Assembly: GCA_963708575.1 (NCBI GenBank)
Contig: CAVPTB010000007.1
Coordinates: 248,001 to 312,000 of the forward strand
Direction of reading: 5' to 3'
Length of the DNA: 64,000 nucleotides
Origin: DASVWZ01 sp963708575
GTDB taxonomy: Bacteria > Acidobacteriota > Terriglobia > Terriglobales > Acidobacteriaceae
Of the stretch, positions 1 to 8,359 are shown piece by piece. Position 1 is the first letter of the stretch. Every line of letters starts with the position of its first letter. Below the pieces are notes generated by a model. That model was not told where the DNA came from. It did not search any database and saw nothing but the letters and a program-made list of their open reading frames with translations. The position numbers were made by a program, and so were the translations under genes.

Positions 1-1
1 T

Positions 2-610
2 TTGGGATGGCTTCTCGGGATAGGCAGTCCCAAGAAACCTGTGGCCTCACCTCCAAAGAACGTTGTACCGCAAAAGTCGGCGGCTTCGGTTCGAACCATT
101 CCGCAACAAGTTCCGGCGAAATCGCAGCCTGTCGCTACTCCGACCTCGTCAACAGCTACGTCCAGCAAATCCTCGTCGGATGCAGAATCTCAGAAGCCGC
201 GGGACTCAAGCTCCAGTGACTTGCGTGTTTATCGCAACGGAAAACTCATTTACCACCAGCCCAATCAGCAAGACTCGGAGGGAAACGTCGTGGCCGCGCC
301 AGGCGCCCAGACTCCGAGCAGCAGAATTGTTCTTTCCTCACAGGATGCCAGCCAGTACCTGACTCGTCGTGTTGAGCCCGACTATCCTGATCTGGCCCGT
401 GAACAGCATGTTCAGGGATCCGTGGAACTTCAGATAGTGGTCGGAAAGGATGGTGCGGTGACTTCGCTGAATGTGATACAAGGCGATCCACAATTGGTGA
501 ACGCGGCTACTGCAGCCGTTCGCCAGTGGCAATTCAAGCCGTTGCTTAGTAACGGCCGTCCTCAGGAATTTGAAACCCTCGTGACTGTTTCTTTCCGTCT
601 TCCTGGCTAG
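2..610 (+). CDS. TonB family protein, C-terminal part (5' end outside window)
   Basis: The frame is open from the first bases, and the only initiator at the edge is a TTG, so the gene probably begins upstream. The first 105 residues or so are a Pro/Ser/Thr/Lys-rich linker of low complexity. Residues about 118-202 form a TonB C-terminal domain: the segment starting RRVEPDYPDLAREQ, then a QGSVELQIVVGKDG strand, then AVRQWQFKPLL. This domain normally reaches across the periplasm and touches outer-membrane receptors. In acidobacteria it also occurs in energy-coupling-like proteins without an ExbB partner nearby. No ExbB/ExbD is visible here. A membrane anchor, if present, would lie outside the window. 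Confidence 0.85.
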   Translation: MGWLLGIGSPKKPVASPPKNVVPQKSAASVRTIPQQVPAKSQPVATPTSSTATSSKSSSDAESQKPRDSSSSDLRVYRNGKLIYHQPNQQDSEGNVVAAPGAQTPSSRIVLSSQDASQYLTRRVEPDYPDLAREQHVQGSVELQIVVGKDGAVTSLNVIQGDPQLVNAATAAVRQWQFKPLLSNGRPQEFETLVTVSFRLPG

Positions 611-695
611 GAAATTCACAATGTAGGCGCGGGCGTTCCCGCCTGGGAAGGGCTGTTGCCGCTCCGTGTATCCGGGTGGGGTGACAATTCAGGAT

Positions 696-1400
696 TTAGT
701 CGTAAGCACTGGTCGCGTCTCGCGGGCGTGGCACGTTCCCTCGCCGGAGCGCGTATAGGGTGAGTTCGACGCGAGTGGAAACTCCCAGCTTTTCGAATAC
801 GCGAAAAAGGTAATTCTTGATAGTGTGTTCGCTGAGTTTCAACTGCTCAGAGATTTGCCGGTTACTGTATCCAGCTGCCACCAATCGGGCGATTTCTTCT
901 TCACGCTTGCTGAGTGGTTTCGACGGGGATAGAGCGTCGGCAATCGGTAGAGGCTCGGTAAGTGCTTCCAGCAGAAATTCCAGTTGCTGCGAATCGGCCC
1001 AGACTTGCCCCTCGTGTACTCGTAAAATGCACTTGCAAAGCGCTTCAAACGGGTTCGATCGCGCGATGATTCCTTTCGCTCCACAGCGAAACGCTTCGAC
1101 GACCTCTTGTCGCTGCGGTTCATCCATCAGGAAAATCACATTGAGTTCCGGATGCTGCGCGCGAAGGTTCCTCACCAAGTTCAAACTTGATCCGTGATTC
1201 CCGGAGAAATTGGGGCTGATCAGGAGGACGTCGAAATGGGCATCGCTAAGAGCCTGTAACGCCTCCTCCGCATTTGCTGTCGGATTCGCTTCAATCCCAG
1301 CTGCACGAGCCAATCCCTCCACTAGAAGTTGGGAGCTCAAGGGGGCAGCGTCCGCCACTAGCACACGTATGCGGCGTTCCGAATTTGGGAAGAGAACCAC
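696..1400 (-). CDS. LuxR/NarL-type response regulator with atypical receiver
   Basis: 234 residues. The N-terminal half (about 10-125) has the receiver fold pattern, starting IRVLVADAAPLSSQLL. At the position of the phospho-acceptor aspartate it reads DVLLISPNF, so a Ser replaces Asp. The C-terminal half (about 165-225) is a clear LuxR-type helix-turn-helix: LSKREEEIARLVAAGYSNRQ followed by LSEHTIKNYLFRVFEKLGVS. It should bind DNA as a transcription regulator, but classical phosphorylation is unlikely. It is a paralogue of the gene at 5541-6317, which has the same Ser substitution. No histidine kinase is adjacent. Confidence 0.9.
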   Translation of the reverse strand: MVLFPNSERRIRVLVADAAPLSSQLLVEGLARAAGIEANPTANAEEALQALSDAHFDVLLISPNFSGNHGSSLNLVRNLRAQHPELNVIFLMDEPQRQEVVEAFRCGAKGIIARSNPFEALCKCILRVHEGQVWADSQQLEFLLEALTEPLPIADALSPSKPLSKREEEIARLVAAGYSNRQISEQLKLSEHTIKNYLFRVFEKLGVSTRVELTLYALRRGNVPRPRDATSAYD

Positions 1401-1560
1401 TAGAAAGTCACTGCAAGGTCTGGGGAGAGTGACAGCAGTCTAATTCGCGAAAGGATGGTCTGACAAGAGTCCAAAGCCTCTAACAATGCCGAACGTCAAT
1501 GCACTCAGGAACTTTGTTTCCCAGCCGAATGTCGCCTTGTGCCTCGCCCCGACCTGGGGA

Positions 1561-1590
1561 TTGTGTTATTTTGAGAAAGGAGTCTATAGT
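1561..1590 (+). promoter_or_regulatory. Possible sigma70-like promoter upstream of the ExeA-like gene
   Basis: TTGTGT at 1561-1566 and TATAGT at 1585-1590 are separated by 18 bases. This is the best -35/-10 pair I see in the 413-base gap (1401-1813) between the divergent regulator and ATPase genes. The rest of that gap shows no gene. The match is weak and unsupported by data. Confidence 0.3.
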
Positions 1591-1813
1591 CTCCATTACT
1601 TATATCCCCTTGTGGCAGGGCTGCTGATCGGGCAAAGTGTATAGGAGTATTTACTTTCCGCGGTCTTCGGATTCTCCTCCCCGGAGCGGCTAATCATAAG
1701 TTGCCAAAAACGATGTTGAACCAACGTGATCTGCCTGTAGCTTTGGAGGCCAAGCTGTCGCCCCAGCGCTATTGGCAGGGTCGGTTTGCACATACGCGGT
1801 GCGGAGGAGTGCA

Positions 1814-2887
1814 GTGTATCTAGGATATTTCGGCCTCCGCGAACAGCCCTTCGGAGTCACTCCGGACCCACGCTTTCTCTATCTCAGCGCCGCCCACCGC
1901 GAAGCGCTCGCATCGCTCTATTATGGAATCGAAGCCAATCGCGGATTTCTTGGGCTGATCGCCAAGCCCGGCATGGGGAAAACCACGATTCTGTTTCATC
2001 TGCTGGAGAAATTCCGCGCTTCGGCTCGTACCGCTTTCATCTTCCAGACCCAGTGCAACTCGCGTGAGTTCCTGCGATTTTTGCTGGCTGAACTTGGCTA
2101 CGACTACGACGGACAGGATTTTGTCCGCATGCACGAAGAGTTCAATCGTCGCCTGATTCAGGAAGCGCGCGCGGGAAATCGTTTTATCGTGGTCATCGAC
2201 GAGGCGCAAAATCTCGAACCTTCCGTTCTCGAGACCGTCCGCCTGCTTTCCGATTTCGAAACCCCGCAGGCCAAGCTCATGCACATCATCCTAGCTGGCC
2301 AGCCTGAGCTTGCCGACAAGCTGGCTCGCCCGGGGCTTCGCCAGCTCCGCCAGCGCGTTTCCATTCTGCATGGCCTGGAACCTCTACCTGCTTGGGAAGT
2401 GAAAAACTACATTGAGCACCGCTTGCGCGTCGCCGGTTATCAAGGCGAACCTCTGTTCACGGCTGACGCTTACGAAGAGATCGCAAGATTTTCCGAAGGC
2501 ATCCCGCGGAATGTCAACAACTTCTGCTTTAATGCGCTGTCCCTCGCCTGTGCCCTACGCGAAAAGGTTGTCAATCTGGATGTGGTGAAAGAAGTGATGG
2601 CCGATCTGGACATCTCGCGCCTGGTTTCTGGCATTGATATCGAAGAGCAGCTTCACGGCCTCTCCAGCGTAGCGGAACACAGCAATGGCGGCGGTACGAA
2701 ATTTCCTGTCCTGCCCAACCAGTTGCCGCAGGCCCTCAGTCCAGCCGATGCTAAAGCCTATATGCAGCAGTTAGCTGTGAAGCTCAAGAGCTGGCAGACC
2801 ACATTCGACAAGAATCACGCCGCACCGTCTCACAGTCCAGGCTCGAATGGCGCGAATGGCAACGGCAGTAAAAATCAAGATTCGTAG
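1814..2887 (+). CDS. ExeA/GspA-like AAA ATPase
   Basis: I choose the GTG at 1814 because GGAGGAG lies at 1803-1809 and the protein then starts VYLGYFGLREQPFGVTPDPR, the usual N-terminus of ExeA-like ATPases. Upstream in-frame codons lack a ribosome binding site. Walker A is KPGMGKTT (about residue 45), Walker B is FIVVIDEAQNL (about 120), and an AAA C-terminal region follows to about residue 275. The last 80 residues are a poorly conserved, Ser/Asn/Gly-rich tail. In Aeromonas, ExeA with ExeB helps the secretin cross peptidoglycan. In acidobacteria such ATPases also sit beside exopolysaccharide genes. No ExeB partner is adjacent, so the exact role is open. Confidence 0.88.
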   Translation: MYLGYFGLREQPFGVTPDPRFLYLSAAHREALASLYYGIEANRGFLGLIAKPGMGKTTILFHLLEKFRASARTAFIFQTQCNSREFLRFLLAELGYDYDGQDFVRMHEEFNRRLIQEARAGNRFIVVIDEAQNLEPSVLETVRLLSDFETPQAKLMHIILAGQPELADKLARPGLRQLRQRVSILHGLEPLPAWEVKNYIEHRLRVAGYQGEPLFTADAYEEIARFSEGIPRNVNNFCFNALSLACALREKVVNLDVVKEVMADLDISRLVSGIDIEEQLHGLSSVAEHSNGGGTKFPVLPNQLPQALSPADAKAYMQQLAVKLKSWQTTFDKNHAAPSHSPGSNGANGNGSKNQDS

Positions 2888-3135
2888 CCCGACCGACCCC
2901 CTCTCATTCATGTTTGTTCTTTCTTAGAGTCGTAGTTTGCTATGTCTCTAGGGATATTCTTGACCCACCGCAAGAACTTGCACACTTGCCGCATTTCACG
3001 TCAGATTTCACCTCATCTTCAGTGGTTTGTATGGTGACTTTGAGGTGTATGATTCTGCGGCATATGCGTTCGGCGCAGACCTAGAGGACCTTCGCCGAGT
3101 CTCGAATATCAACAGATTCGACCCAGGGAGCAGGG

Positions 3136-5385
3136 ATGAAGTGTGCGCAGCAGGTTCTTGCCATCGTAATGAGTGGTGTGATGTGCTCAGCCACTCCGGC
3201 CGCCGGGTGGACTGGCCAGTCGGATGCTCCGCCTAGCGCCTCCCGAGTCAGCAAAAAGGATTCGACCCTGCTGAAGCATTTCGTTTTCATTGTCAAAGAA
3301 AATCGCAGCTTTGACAGCTACTTTGGCGCGTTTCCCGGTGCGGATGGGGCCAAGAGCGGCCTTACGTCCACGGGTGAGCGAGTTGCCTTAAAGCCGCTGC
3401 CCGACGTGACTATCACGGATCCCGATCACACCGAAGAGGGCGCGCTGACCGGTATGGATAAAGGCAAGATGGACGCCTTCGATCTCGAGTTCTACGGCAA
3501 CATCAACGGCGAGATGATGGCGTACCGGCAGTTTCCCGCGGATGGCAGCGGTATTCCGAACTACTGGACCTACGCCCAGAATTTCGTTCTCGCCGATCAC
3601 ATGTTCACTTCCATGCATGGCCCGAGTTTTCCTAATCACCTTTACACGATTGCCGCGACCAGCGGTGGCGTGCTGGAAATCCCCGGGGACACTACGACTG
3701 TCGGCGCGAACCCGCTCTATGATCCGGCGAACGCAGACGCTCCGGCGGGAGGCAATCCCCGCTGGGGTTGCGACTCTGGAGCCAACAACCTGGTAAGGGC
3801 CATCGATGCCAACGGAAACATCAGCGCGGTTTTTCCGTGCTTTGATTTTCAGACTCTGGCGGACAGCCTGGAGAACCAAAAGATCTCGTGGAAGTATTAC
3901 GCGCCTTCGAAGGGAGAACGTGGCTATCTGTTCTCAACTCTGGATGCCATCAAACATATTCGTGAGACAAAGCTGTGGACGCAGCACGTTGTTCCAGCAA
4001 CACAGTTCGTGACCGATGCGCAGAATGGAAATCTGCCTGCCGTGAGCTGGGTGGTCTCAGGCTTCGAAAGCGAGCATCCGCCCAACAGCACGTGCTTTGG
4101 CGAGAACTGGACGGTGCAGTTGATCAACGCGGTGATGCAAGGCCCCGACTGGGATTCCACCGCCATCTTTGTCACATGGGACGATTCCGGCGGGTTTTAC
4201 GATCACGTTGTTCCTCCGGTGATCGACGGTTTTGGTTACGGCATTCGCGTGCCTTTGTTGATTGTGTCGCCGTACGCGATCCCTGGGCACGTTTCGCATA
4301 CGCGATACGAATTTTCTTCCGTCCTTAAAACCATCGAAGAACGGTTCAATCTGCCGAATCTCACGGATCGGGACGCCAAGGCTAACGACACTTATGACAG
4401 CTTCGATTTCGATCAGCAGCCACTTTCGCCTGTGGTTCTCTCTCCGCGGCAATGTCCGCCGAATTCGACAAACTATCTTCAGTTTGGTTCGCGTGGAGTG
4501 GGCACTGCGAGCCCGGTGACTGAGGTCGAGTTTACCAACTATGGCTCCGAGCCCATTACGTTCTCGAACTTCAAAATAACCGGCGACTTCCAGCAGACCA
4601 CGGGCTGTAAATCTCAACTGAAGCCCGGCTATACCTGCAGGTTCAACGTCACATTTGTTCCGACGGCGACGGGAACGCGCAAAGGCACTCTCACAATCGC
4701 CGACAGCGACCCCAGCAGCCCGCAGAAAATAGCACTAACTGGGCTGGGAACGCAGATCAACTTTGGATTGAATTATCCGGGATCGAAGTATCAGCAGGTC
4801 CTGTTCGGAAGCTCGAAAACCAAAGACGTCAGTGTCATTAATGTGTCGAAGGAGCCCGTTACGATTTCGAGCGCTAAGATTGTTGGTCCCGCTGCGAAAG
4901 ATTTCGCTATCACCGGAGGCGGCTGCAAAACGATTCCCGCTAGCTCGCGTTGTGCATGGAAAGTGACTTTCACGCCACGACCGATCGATTACGGACTGTG
5001 GGGGAACGAACTCGCCAACTTCGTGATCACCGACAGTGCGCCGGGAAGTCCGCATGGGTTGCGGATCTCTGGATTTGGTACGGCCTTGGCTTACTCGCCT
5101 GCCACGCTGAATTTCGGCAATCAGCAGGTGGGCACCCAGAGTCAACCGAAAATCGTCACCCTAACCAATACGGGAACCACCACCCTGACTGTCGCGACAT
5201 TTGGAACGGTGGGCGACTATTCTCAGACCAATACCTGCGGCGGTTCTATTGCACCGGGAGCGAAGTGCCAGGTTTCCGTGACCTTTGCACCGAAGGTCCA
5301 AGGCAAAGACAATGGCAGCCTTGAGTTGAATACCAATGACCAGGCCAGCCCCCGCAAGGCGAGCCTCAACGGCACCGGCACGTAG
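3136..5385 (+). CDS. Secreted phospholipase C / phosphoesterase with three SPD-2-like repeats
   Basis: 749 residues. An ATG preceded by GGGAGCAGGG is followed by a signal peptide (about residues 1-25). Residues about 45-420 form a bacterial phospholipase C/acid phosphatase domain of the alkaline-phosphatase superfamily. Its motifs are KENRSFDSYFG, GPSFPNHLYTIAATSGG, VTWDDSGGFYDHV and IRVPLLIVSPYA. The rest, about 438-749, holds three Ig-like repeats of the SPD-2/Hydin (choice-of-anchor D) kind, each with a 'LxFGxxxVGTxSxPxxVxxTN' type start and a conserved Cys pair. It probably hydrolyses phosphodiesters such as phosphatidylcholine outside the cell. The repeats likely serve in adhesion or surface retention. 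It stands alone between two regulator genes. Confidence 0.9.
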   Translation: MKCAQQVLAIVMSGVMCSATPAAGWTGQSDAPPSASRVSKKDSTLLKHFVFIVKENRSFDSYFGAFPGADGAKSGLTSTGERVALKPLPDVTITDPDHTEEGALTGMDKGKMDAFDLEFYGNINGEMMAYRQFPADGSGIPNYWTYAQNFVLADHMFTSMHGPSFPNHLYTIAATSGGVLEIPGDTTTVGANPLYDPANADAPAGGNPRWGCDSGANNLVRAIDANGNISAVFPCFDFQTLADSLENQKISWKYYAPSKGERGYLFSTLDAIKHIRETKLWTQHVVPATQFVTDAQNGNLPAVSWVVSGFESEHPPNSTCFGENWTVQLINAVMQGPDWDSTAIFVTWDDSGGFYDHVVPPVIDGFGYGIRVPLLIVSPYAIPGHVSHTRYEFSSVLKTIEERFNLPNLTDRDAKANDTYDSFDFDQQPLSPVVLSPRQCPPNSTNYLQFGSRGVGTASPVTEVEFTNYGSEPITFSNFKITGDFQQTTGCKSQLKPGYTCRFNVTFVPTATGTRKGTLTIADSDPSSPQKIALTGLGTQINFGLNYPGSKYQQVLFGSSKTKDVSVINVSKEPVTISSAKIVGPAAKDFAITGGGCKTIPASSRCAWKVTFTPRPIDYGLWGNELANFVITDSAPGSPHGLRISGFGTALAYSPATLNFGNQQVGTQSQPKIVTLTNTGTTTLTVATFGTVGDYSQTNTCGGSIAPGAKCQVSVTFAPKVQGKDNGSLELNTNDQASPRKASLNGTGT

Positions 5386-5450
5386 CGAAAAAGGAGATGG
5401 GCGGGGGCGCTGCCGCAGCTTGCGCAGCAGACATTCACAAACTAATTCCA

Positions 5451-5483
5451 CCAAAAAAAGAAGGGCACAGTCGAGCTGTGCCC
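5451..5483 (-). terminator. Rho-independent terminator of the 5541-6317 regulator
   Basis: Perfect 8-bp inverted repeat GGGCACAG / CTGTGCCC (5463-5470 and 5476-5483) with a 5-base loop. On the minus strand it is followed by TTCTTTTTTT. It lies 58 bases past the stop of the minus-strand regulator. The plus-strand side has no T run. Confidence 0.8.
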
Positions 5484-5540
5484 CTCAAGAAGTGCGTTTA
5501 AATCTTCAGCGGACTTCAGTCCACCTAAAAGCCGTCAGGA

Positions 5541-6317
5541 TTACCCGGAAATCGACGGAAACCGGGACACCACGGCTGAATTTCCAACTTTCGGCTTTGG
5601 CTCCGGGTGGGGATCAGTCGACTTCACCAGCGCCGCCCCGCCCAGGCTATAGGCGAAGAGTACGACTTCGACGCGTTTCGACACTCCCAGCTTGTCGAAA
5701 ATACGGAAGAGATAATTCTTCACAGTGTGCTCGGTCAATGAGAGGCGTTGCGCGATCTCCCGGTTCGATAGTCCTTCTGCCACGCACCGCACAACTTCCT
5801 GCTCGCGTTTTGAGAGCAGCCCGGCGCCACGCGAATCAATGACCCGCATCGGCATGGTCTCTCCCAAAGCTTCCAGCAAATACCGCAGCTCTTTGCTGTT
5901 CGCCCAAACCTGTCCTAAACTCACGCAGTGAATGCACTTGGCCAGCAGCTTCAGCGATTCGCTTCGGCAAAAAATTCCCCGGGCGCCAGCCCGGAAAGCT
6001 TCCACCACCAAGCCGCGCTCCGAACTGTCAAGCAGCATCACGATGCGGCTTTCTGTCCGCATGCCGTTCAACTCCCGAGCGAGTTGAAATCCCTTTCGCG
6101 GATCGCCATCCATCTCCGCGCTGATCAGCACGACCGCCGGCTTTTCTTTCAACACCAAAGCGGCCAGCGAGCGCGAATCCATTGCGGACTCCAGCACCTC
6201 AAAACGCTTGTCACGCTCCAGCGCAGACACTAGAAGCTGACTGTTCATTCTGGTACTGTCCGCAGCAAGGACTCGGATCACTTCCGAAACATCAGGTAAA
6301 GCAATCGCATGTGCCAT
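5541..6317 (-). CDS. LuxR/NarL-type response regulator with atypical receiver (paralogue)
   Basis: 258 residues. The receiver-like domain (about 12-130) has the expected acidic/hydrophobic pattern but reads PAVVLISAEMDGD where the phosphorylated Asp should be, so it is Ser, as in the paralogue at 696-1400. The end of the receiver has GIFCRSESL, with Arg where the conserved Lys is usual. The LuxR-type HTH (about 170-235) is intact: LLSKREQEVVRCVAEGLSNR, then LTEHTVKNYLFRIFDKLGVS. The C-terminal tail is Pro/Lys-rich. It is probably a DNA-binding regulator whose activity is set by something other than phosphotransfer. A strong terminator follows on the same strand. Confidence 0.9.
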   Translation of the reverse strand: MAHAIALPDVSEVIRVLAADSTRMNSQLLVSALERDKRFEVLESAMDSRSLAALVLKEKPAVVLISAEMDGDPRKGFQLARELNGMRTESRIVMLLDSSERGLVVEAFRAGARGIFCRSESLKLLAKCIHCVSLGQVWANSKELRYLLEALGETMPMRVIDSRGAGLLSKREQEVVRCVAEGLSNREIAQRLSLTEHTVKNYLFRIFDKLGVSKRVEVVLFAYSLGGAALVKSTDPHPEPKPKVGNSAVVSRFPSISG

Positions 6318-6814
6318 AGAGATAAAATCCCCACCGATTCGAAACCCACGTGACCAGTCTTAACGTTGGACCGATTTCACGGGACGGGATTCCCGCACGG
6401 TACGTCGCTTCAAACGTGTCCTGAAGTCACACACACAGACGGGCCAGGAAAATGCTCGGAGGGAGACTCGACCACTCACGACCGACGCAACTTCGCGTCT
6501 GCTATCCATGAGACTTTATTCTCATGAGCCATGAGTGTAAATGGCACAGGGGTGCCAGAGAAGGCCGTTTTGGGCTATTTTTTGCACAGTTTGATTCCTA
6601 GGAAAGTGCCGGAATCGCCTCATAATGTGGGGTTTATAACTGCATCGTTAAAGGAGCAAAGCTCTAAAGATATGCCATAAGTCGCCACAATTGGCGATAT
6701 CGCCATTCTCTCGCTCGCCGCCTTTCTAAATCCCCGGAATTTGTAACAGCTTCGAACGGTCGAGGCTTGGCGGGTTCAAATCGTTGATCGGGAGGACCTT
6801 AAAGAGAGCCAATG
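6318..6814. other. Intergenic region upstream of the second regulator
   Basis: 497 bases without a credible gene. It must carry the promoter of the minus-strand regulator ending at 5541. An inverted repeat CTCATG-AGC-CATGAG sits at 6521-6535 and could be an operator. Nothing else recognisable. Confidence 0.4.
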
Positions 6815-8032
6815 TCAGCTTCCCAGTCCCAGTTCCCGCTGAGCCATGCCAACGATCTCCTGGCCAATGGCGAGCGATGCCGTTGCCGCCGGCGATGGCA
6901 CATTCCACACGTGCAACATATTCTCAGAGGCCACGAACTGAAAATCGTCTACCAGGGACCCGTCGGGACGAACCGCCTGCGCGCGCACCCCGGATCCATC
7001 GCGAACCAGGTCCGACTCCTTCAGACTCGGCAAGAGCCGTTGCAAGGCCCGCACAAAGGCCGTCTTACTCAAGGAGCGGTGAAACTCTCCGACCCCGCTT
7101 TGCCAGTATTTCCCAGCCATGCGCCAGAATCCCGAGTAACTGAAGGTGGCGGCGGTGTCGCGCAGGTTGAAGTCGCTCCGCATGTAACCTTCGCGCTTGA
7201 ACGCGAGGACGGCGTTGGGTCCGGCGTCAATGCCGCCACGAACGCGCCGGGTGAAGTGCACACCCAGAAACGGAAAGCGCAGGTCGGGCACAGGATAGAT
7301 AAGATTCTTGACCAGATGCTCGCTGCCTGGAGCGAGGTCGTAATACTCGCCACGGAAGGGAACGATGCGCACATCTGGTTTTTTGCCCGACATCACACTG
7401 ATGCGGTCGCTGTGCAAACCGCCGCAGTTGACCACATAACGCGTGGCGAATGCACCTTGATTGGTCTCAATCGTCATGGCTCCCGAGCGACGAGCAATGC
7501 CCGTCACCTCGGTGCCGATCTTCACCGTGCCGCCCCGCTCAGTTATCAGTTCGGCATATTTTTCCGAAACGGTAACGTAGTCGGTGATGCCAGTGCTGGG
7601 AACTTTCAGCCACGCAAGACCACCGACGTTGGGCTCGATCTCAAGGGCCTCCTCGCGCGTCAGCATCTTCAATCCGGAAATGCTGTTCGCTTTGCCGCGT
7701 TCGTAGAGTGCCTGCAGCCGCGGAACCTCCTCCTGAGTAAGCGCTACGATCAGCTTGCCGCAGATTTCATAAGGGATGTTGTTGCCGGCACAAAAGGCGA
7801 CCATGGCGTCGCGCCCTGCCACGCAAAGGCGAGCTTTCAAAGATCCCGGTTTGTAATAGATTCCAGAGTGGATGACACCGCTGTTGTGTCCGCTCTGGTG
7901 CCGTGCCACGCGGTCCTCCTTTTCAACCAGGAGGAGCCGCAGTTTGGGGAAAGTATGCAACATGTTGAGCGCCGTGGACAGGCCCACTACGCCGCCCCCG
8001 ATAATCACTAAATCAAATTGCTGGTCAGGCAT
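6815..8032 (-). CDS. lhgO: L-2-hydroxyglutarate oxidase
   Basis: 405 residues, the normal length for LhgO. The FAD Rossmann fingerprint FDLVIIGGGVVGLSTALNML is at residues 6-25. It is followed by RHQSGHNSGVIHSGIYYKPG (about 45-64), the signature of the L-2-hydroxyglutarate dehydrogenase/oxidase family in the DAO superfamily. Residues such as GLHSDRISVMSGKKPD and the C-terminal SGVRAQAV also fit. It oxidises L-2-hydroxyglutarate, an off-target product of dehydrogenases, to 2-oxoglutarate, passing electrons to oxygen or the quinone pool. No D-2-hydroxyglutarate or glutarate genes are nearby, so it appears to act as a stand-alone metabolite-repair enzyme. Confidence 0.92.
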   Translation of the reverse strand: MPDQQFDLVIIGGGVVGLSTALNMLHTFPKLRLLLVEKEDRVARHQSGHNSGVIHSGIYYKPGSLKARLCVAGRDAMVAFCAGNNIPYEICGKLIVALTQEEVPRLQALYERGKANSISGLKMLTREEALEIEPNVGGLAWLKVPSTGITDYVTVSEKYAELITERGGTVKIGTEVTGIARRSGAMTIETNQGAFATRYVVNCGGLHSDRISVMSGKKPDVRIVPFRGEYYDLAPGSEHLVKNLIYPVPDLRFPFLGVHFTRRVRGGIDAGPNAVLAFKREGYMRSDFNLRDTAATFSYSGFWRMAGKYWQSGVGEFHRSLSKTAFVRALQRLLPSLKESDLVRDGSGVRAQAVRPDGSLVDDFQFVASENMLHVWNVPSPAATASLAIGQEIVGMAQRELGLGS

Positions 8033-8359
8033 AGAAGAAGCCGGAGTCCTTTACGAAGAAACAAACCTGCAACTTTCAAGATAAATGCAATCGGGTGCTA
8101 GAGTGCAAGTGCAGTTTTCATTTCTGAAATTACTTGTGGTTGTTTGGTCCGGAACTAAGCCATCACGGAGAAGCGGAGGCACCGGGGGCATCGGACGGAA
8201 AGGTTTATATTCACGTGAAGTCAATAAAATCAATGCTATACGGGTTGGATTTTGTAGCAAGTGGATATTCACCCTTCGAAGGTCGTGAAGGGTGGGCCCG
8301 CACTTTTCTCGGGGCCGCGCTGATCGATTGGGCTCACCTCCTCGTGATTATCGAATCCG
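8033..8359. other. Intergenic region upstream of lhgO
   Basis: 327 bases with no supported gene. An inverted repeat CACCCTTC / GAAGGGTG (8270-8294, 9-base loop) lies near the end of the BNR gene but has no adjacent T run. The lhgO promoter is presumably here. I recognise no riboswitch or RNA. Confidence 0.35.

Noticed and set aside
6812..8011. 399-codon plus-strand frame
   Set aside because: Antisense shadow of lhgO; no motif, whereas the minus strand encodes a complete FAD enzyme.
8270..8294. Inverted repeat as a terminator
   Set aside because: No T run on either side and placed between lhgO and the BNR gene without fitting spacing; kept only as a note.
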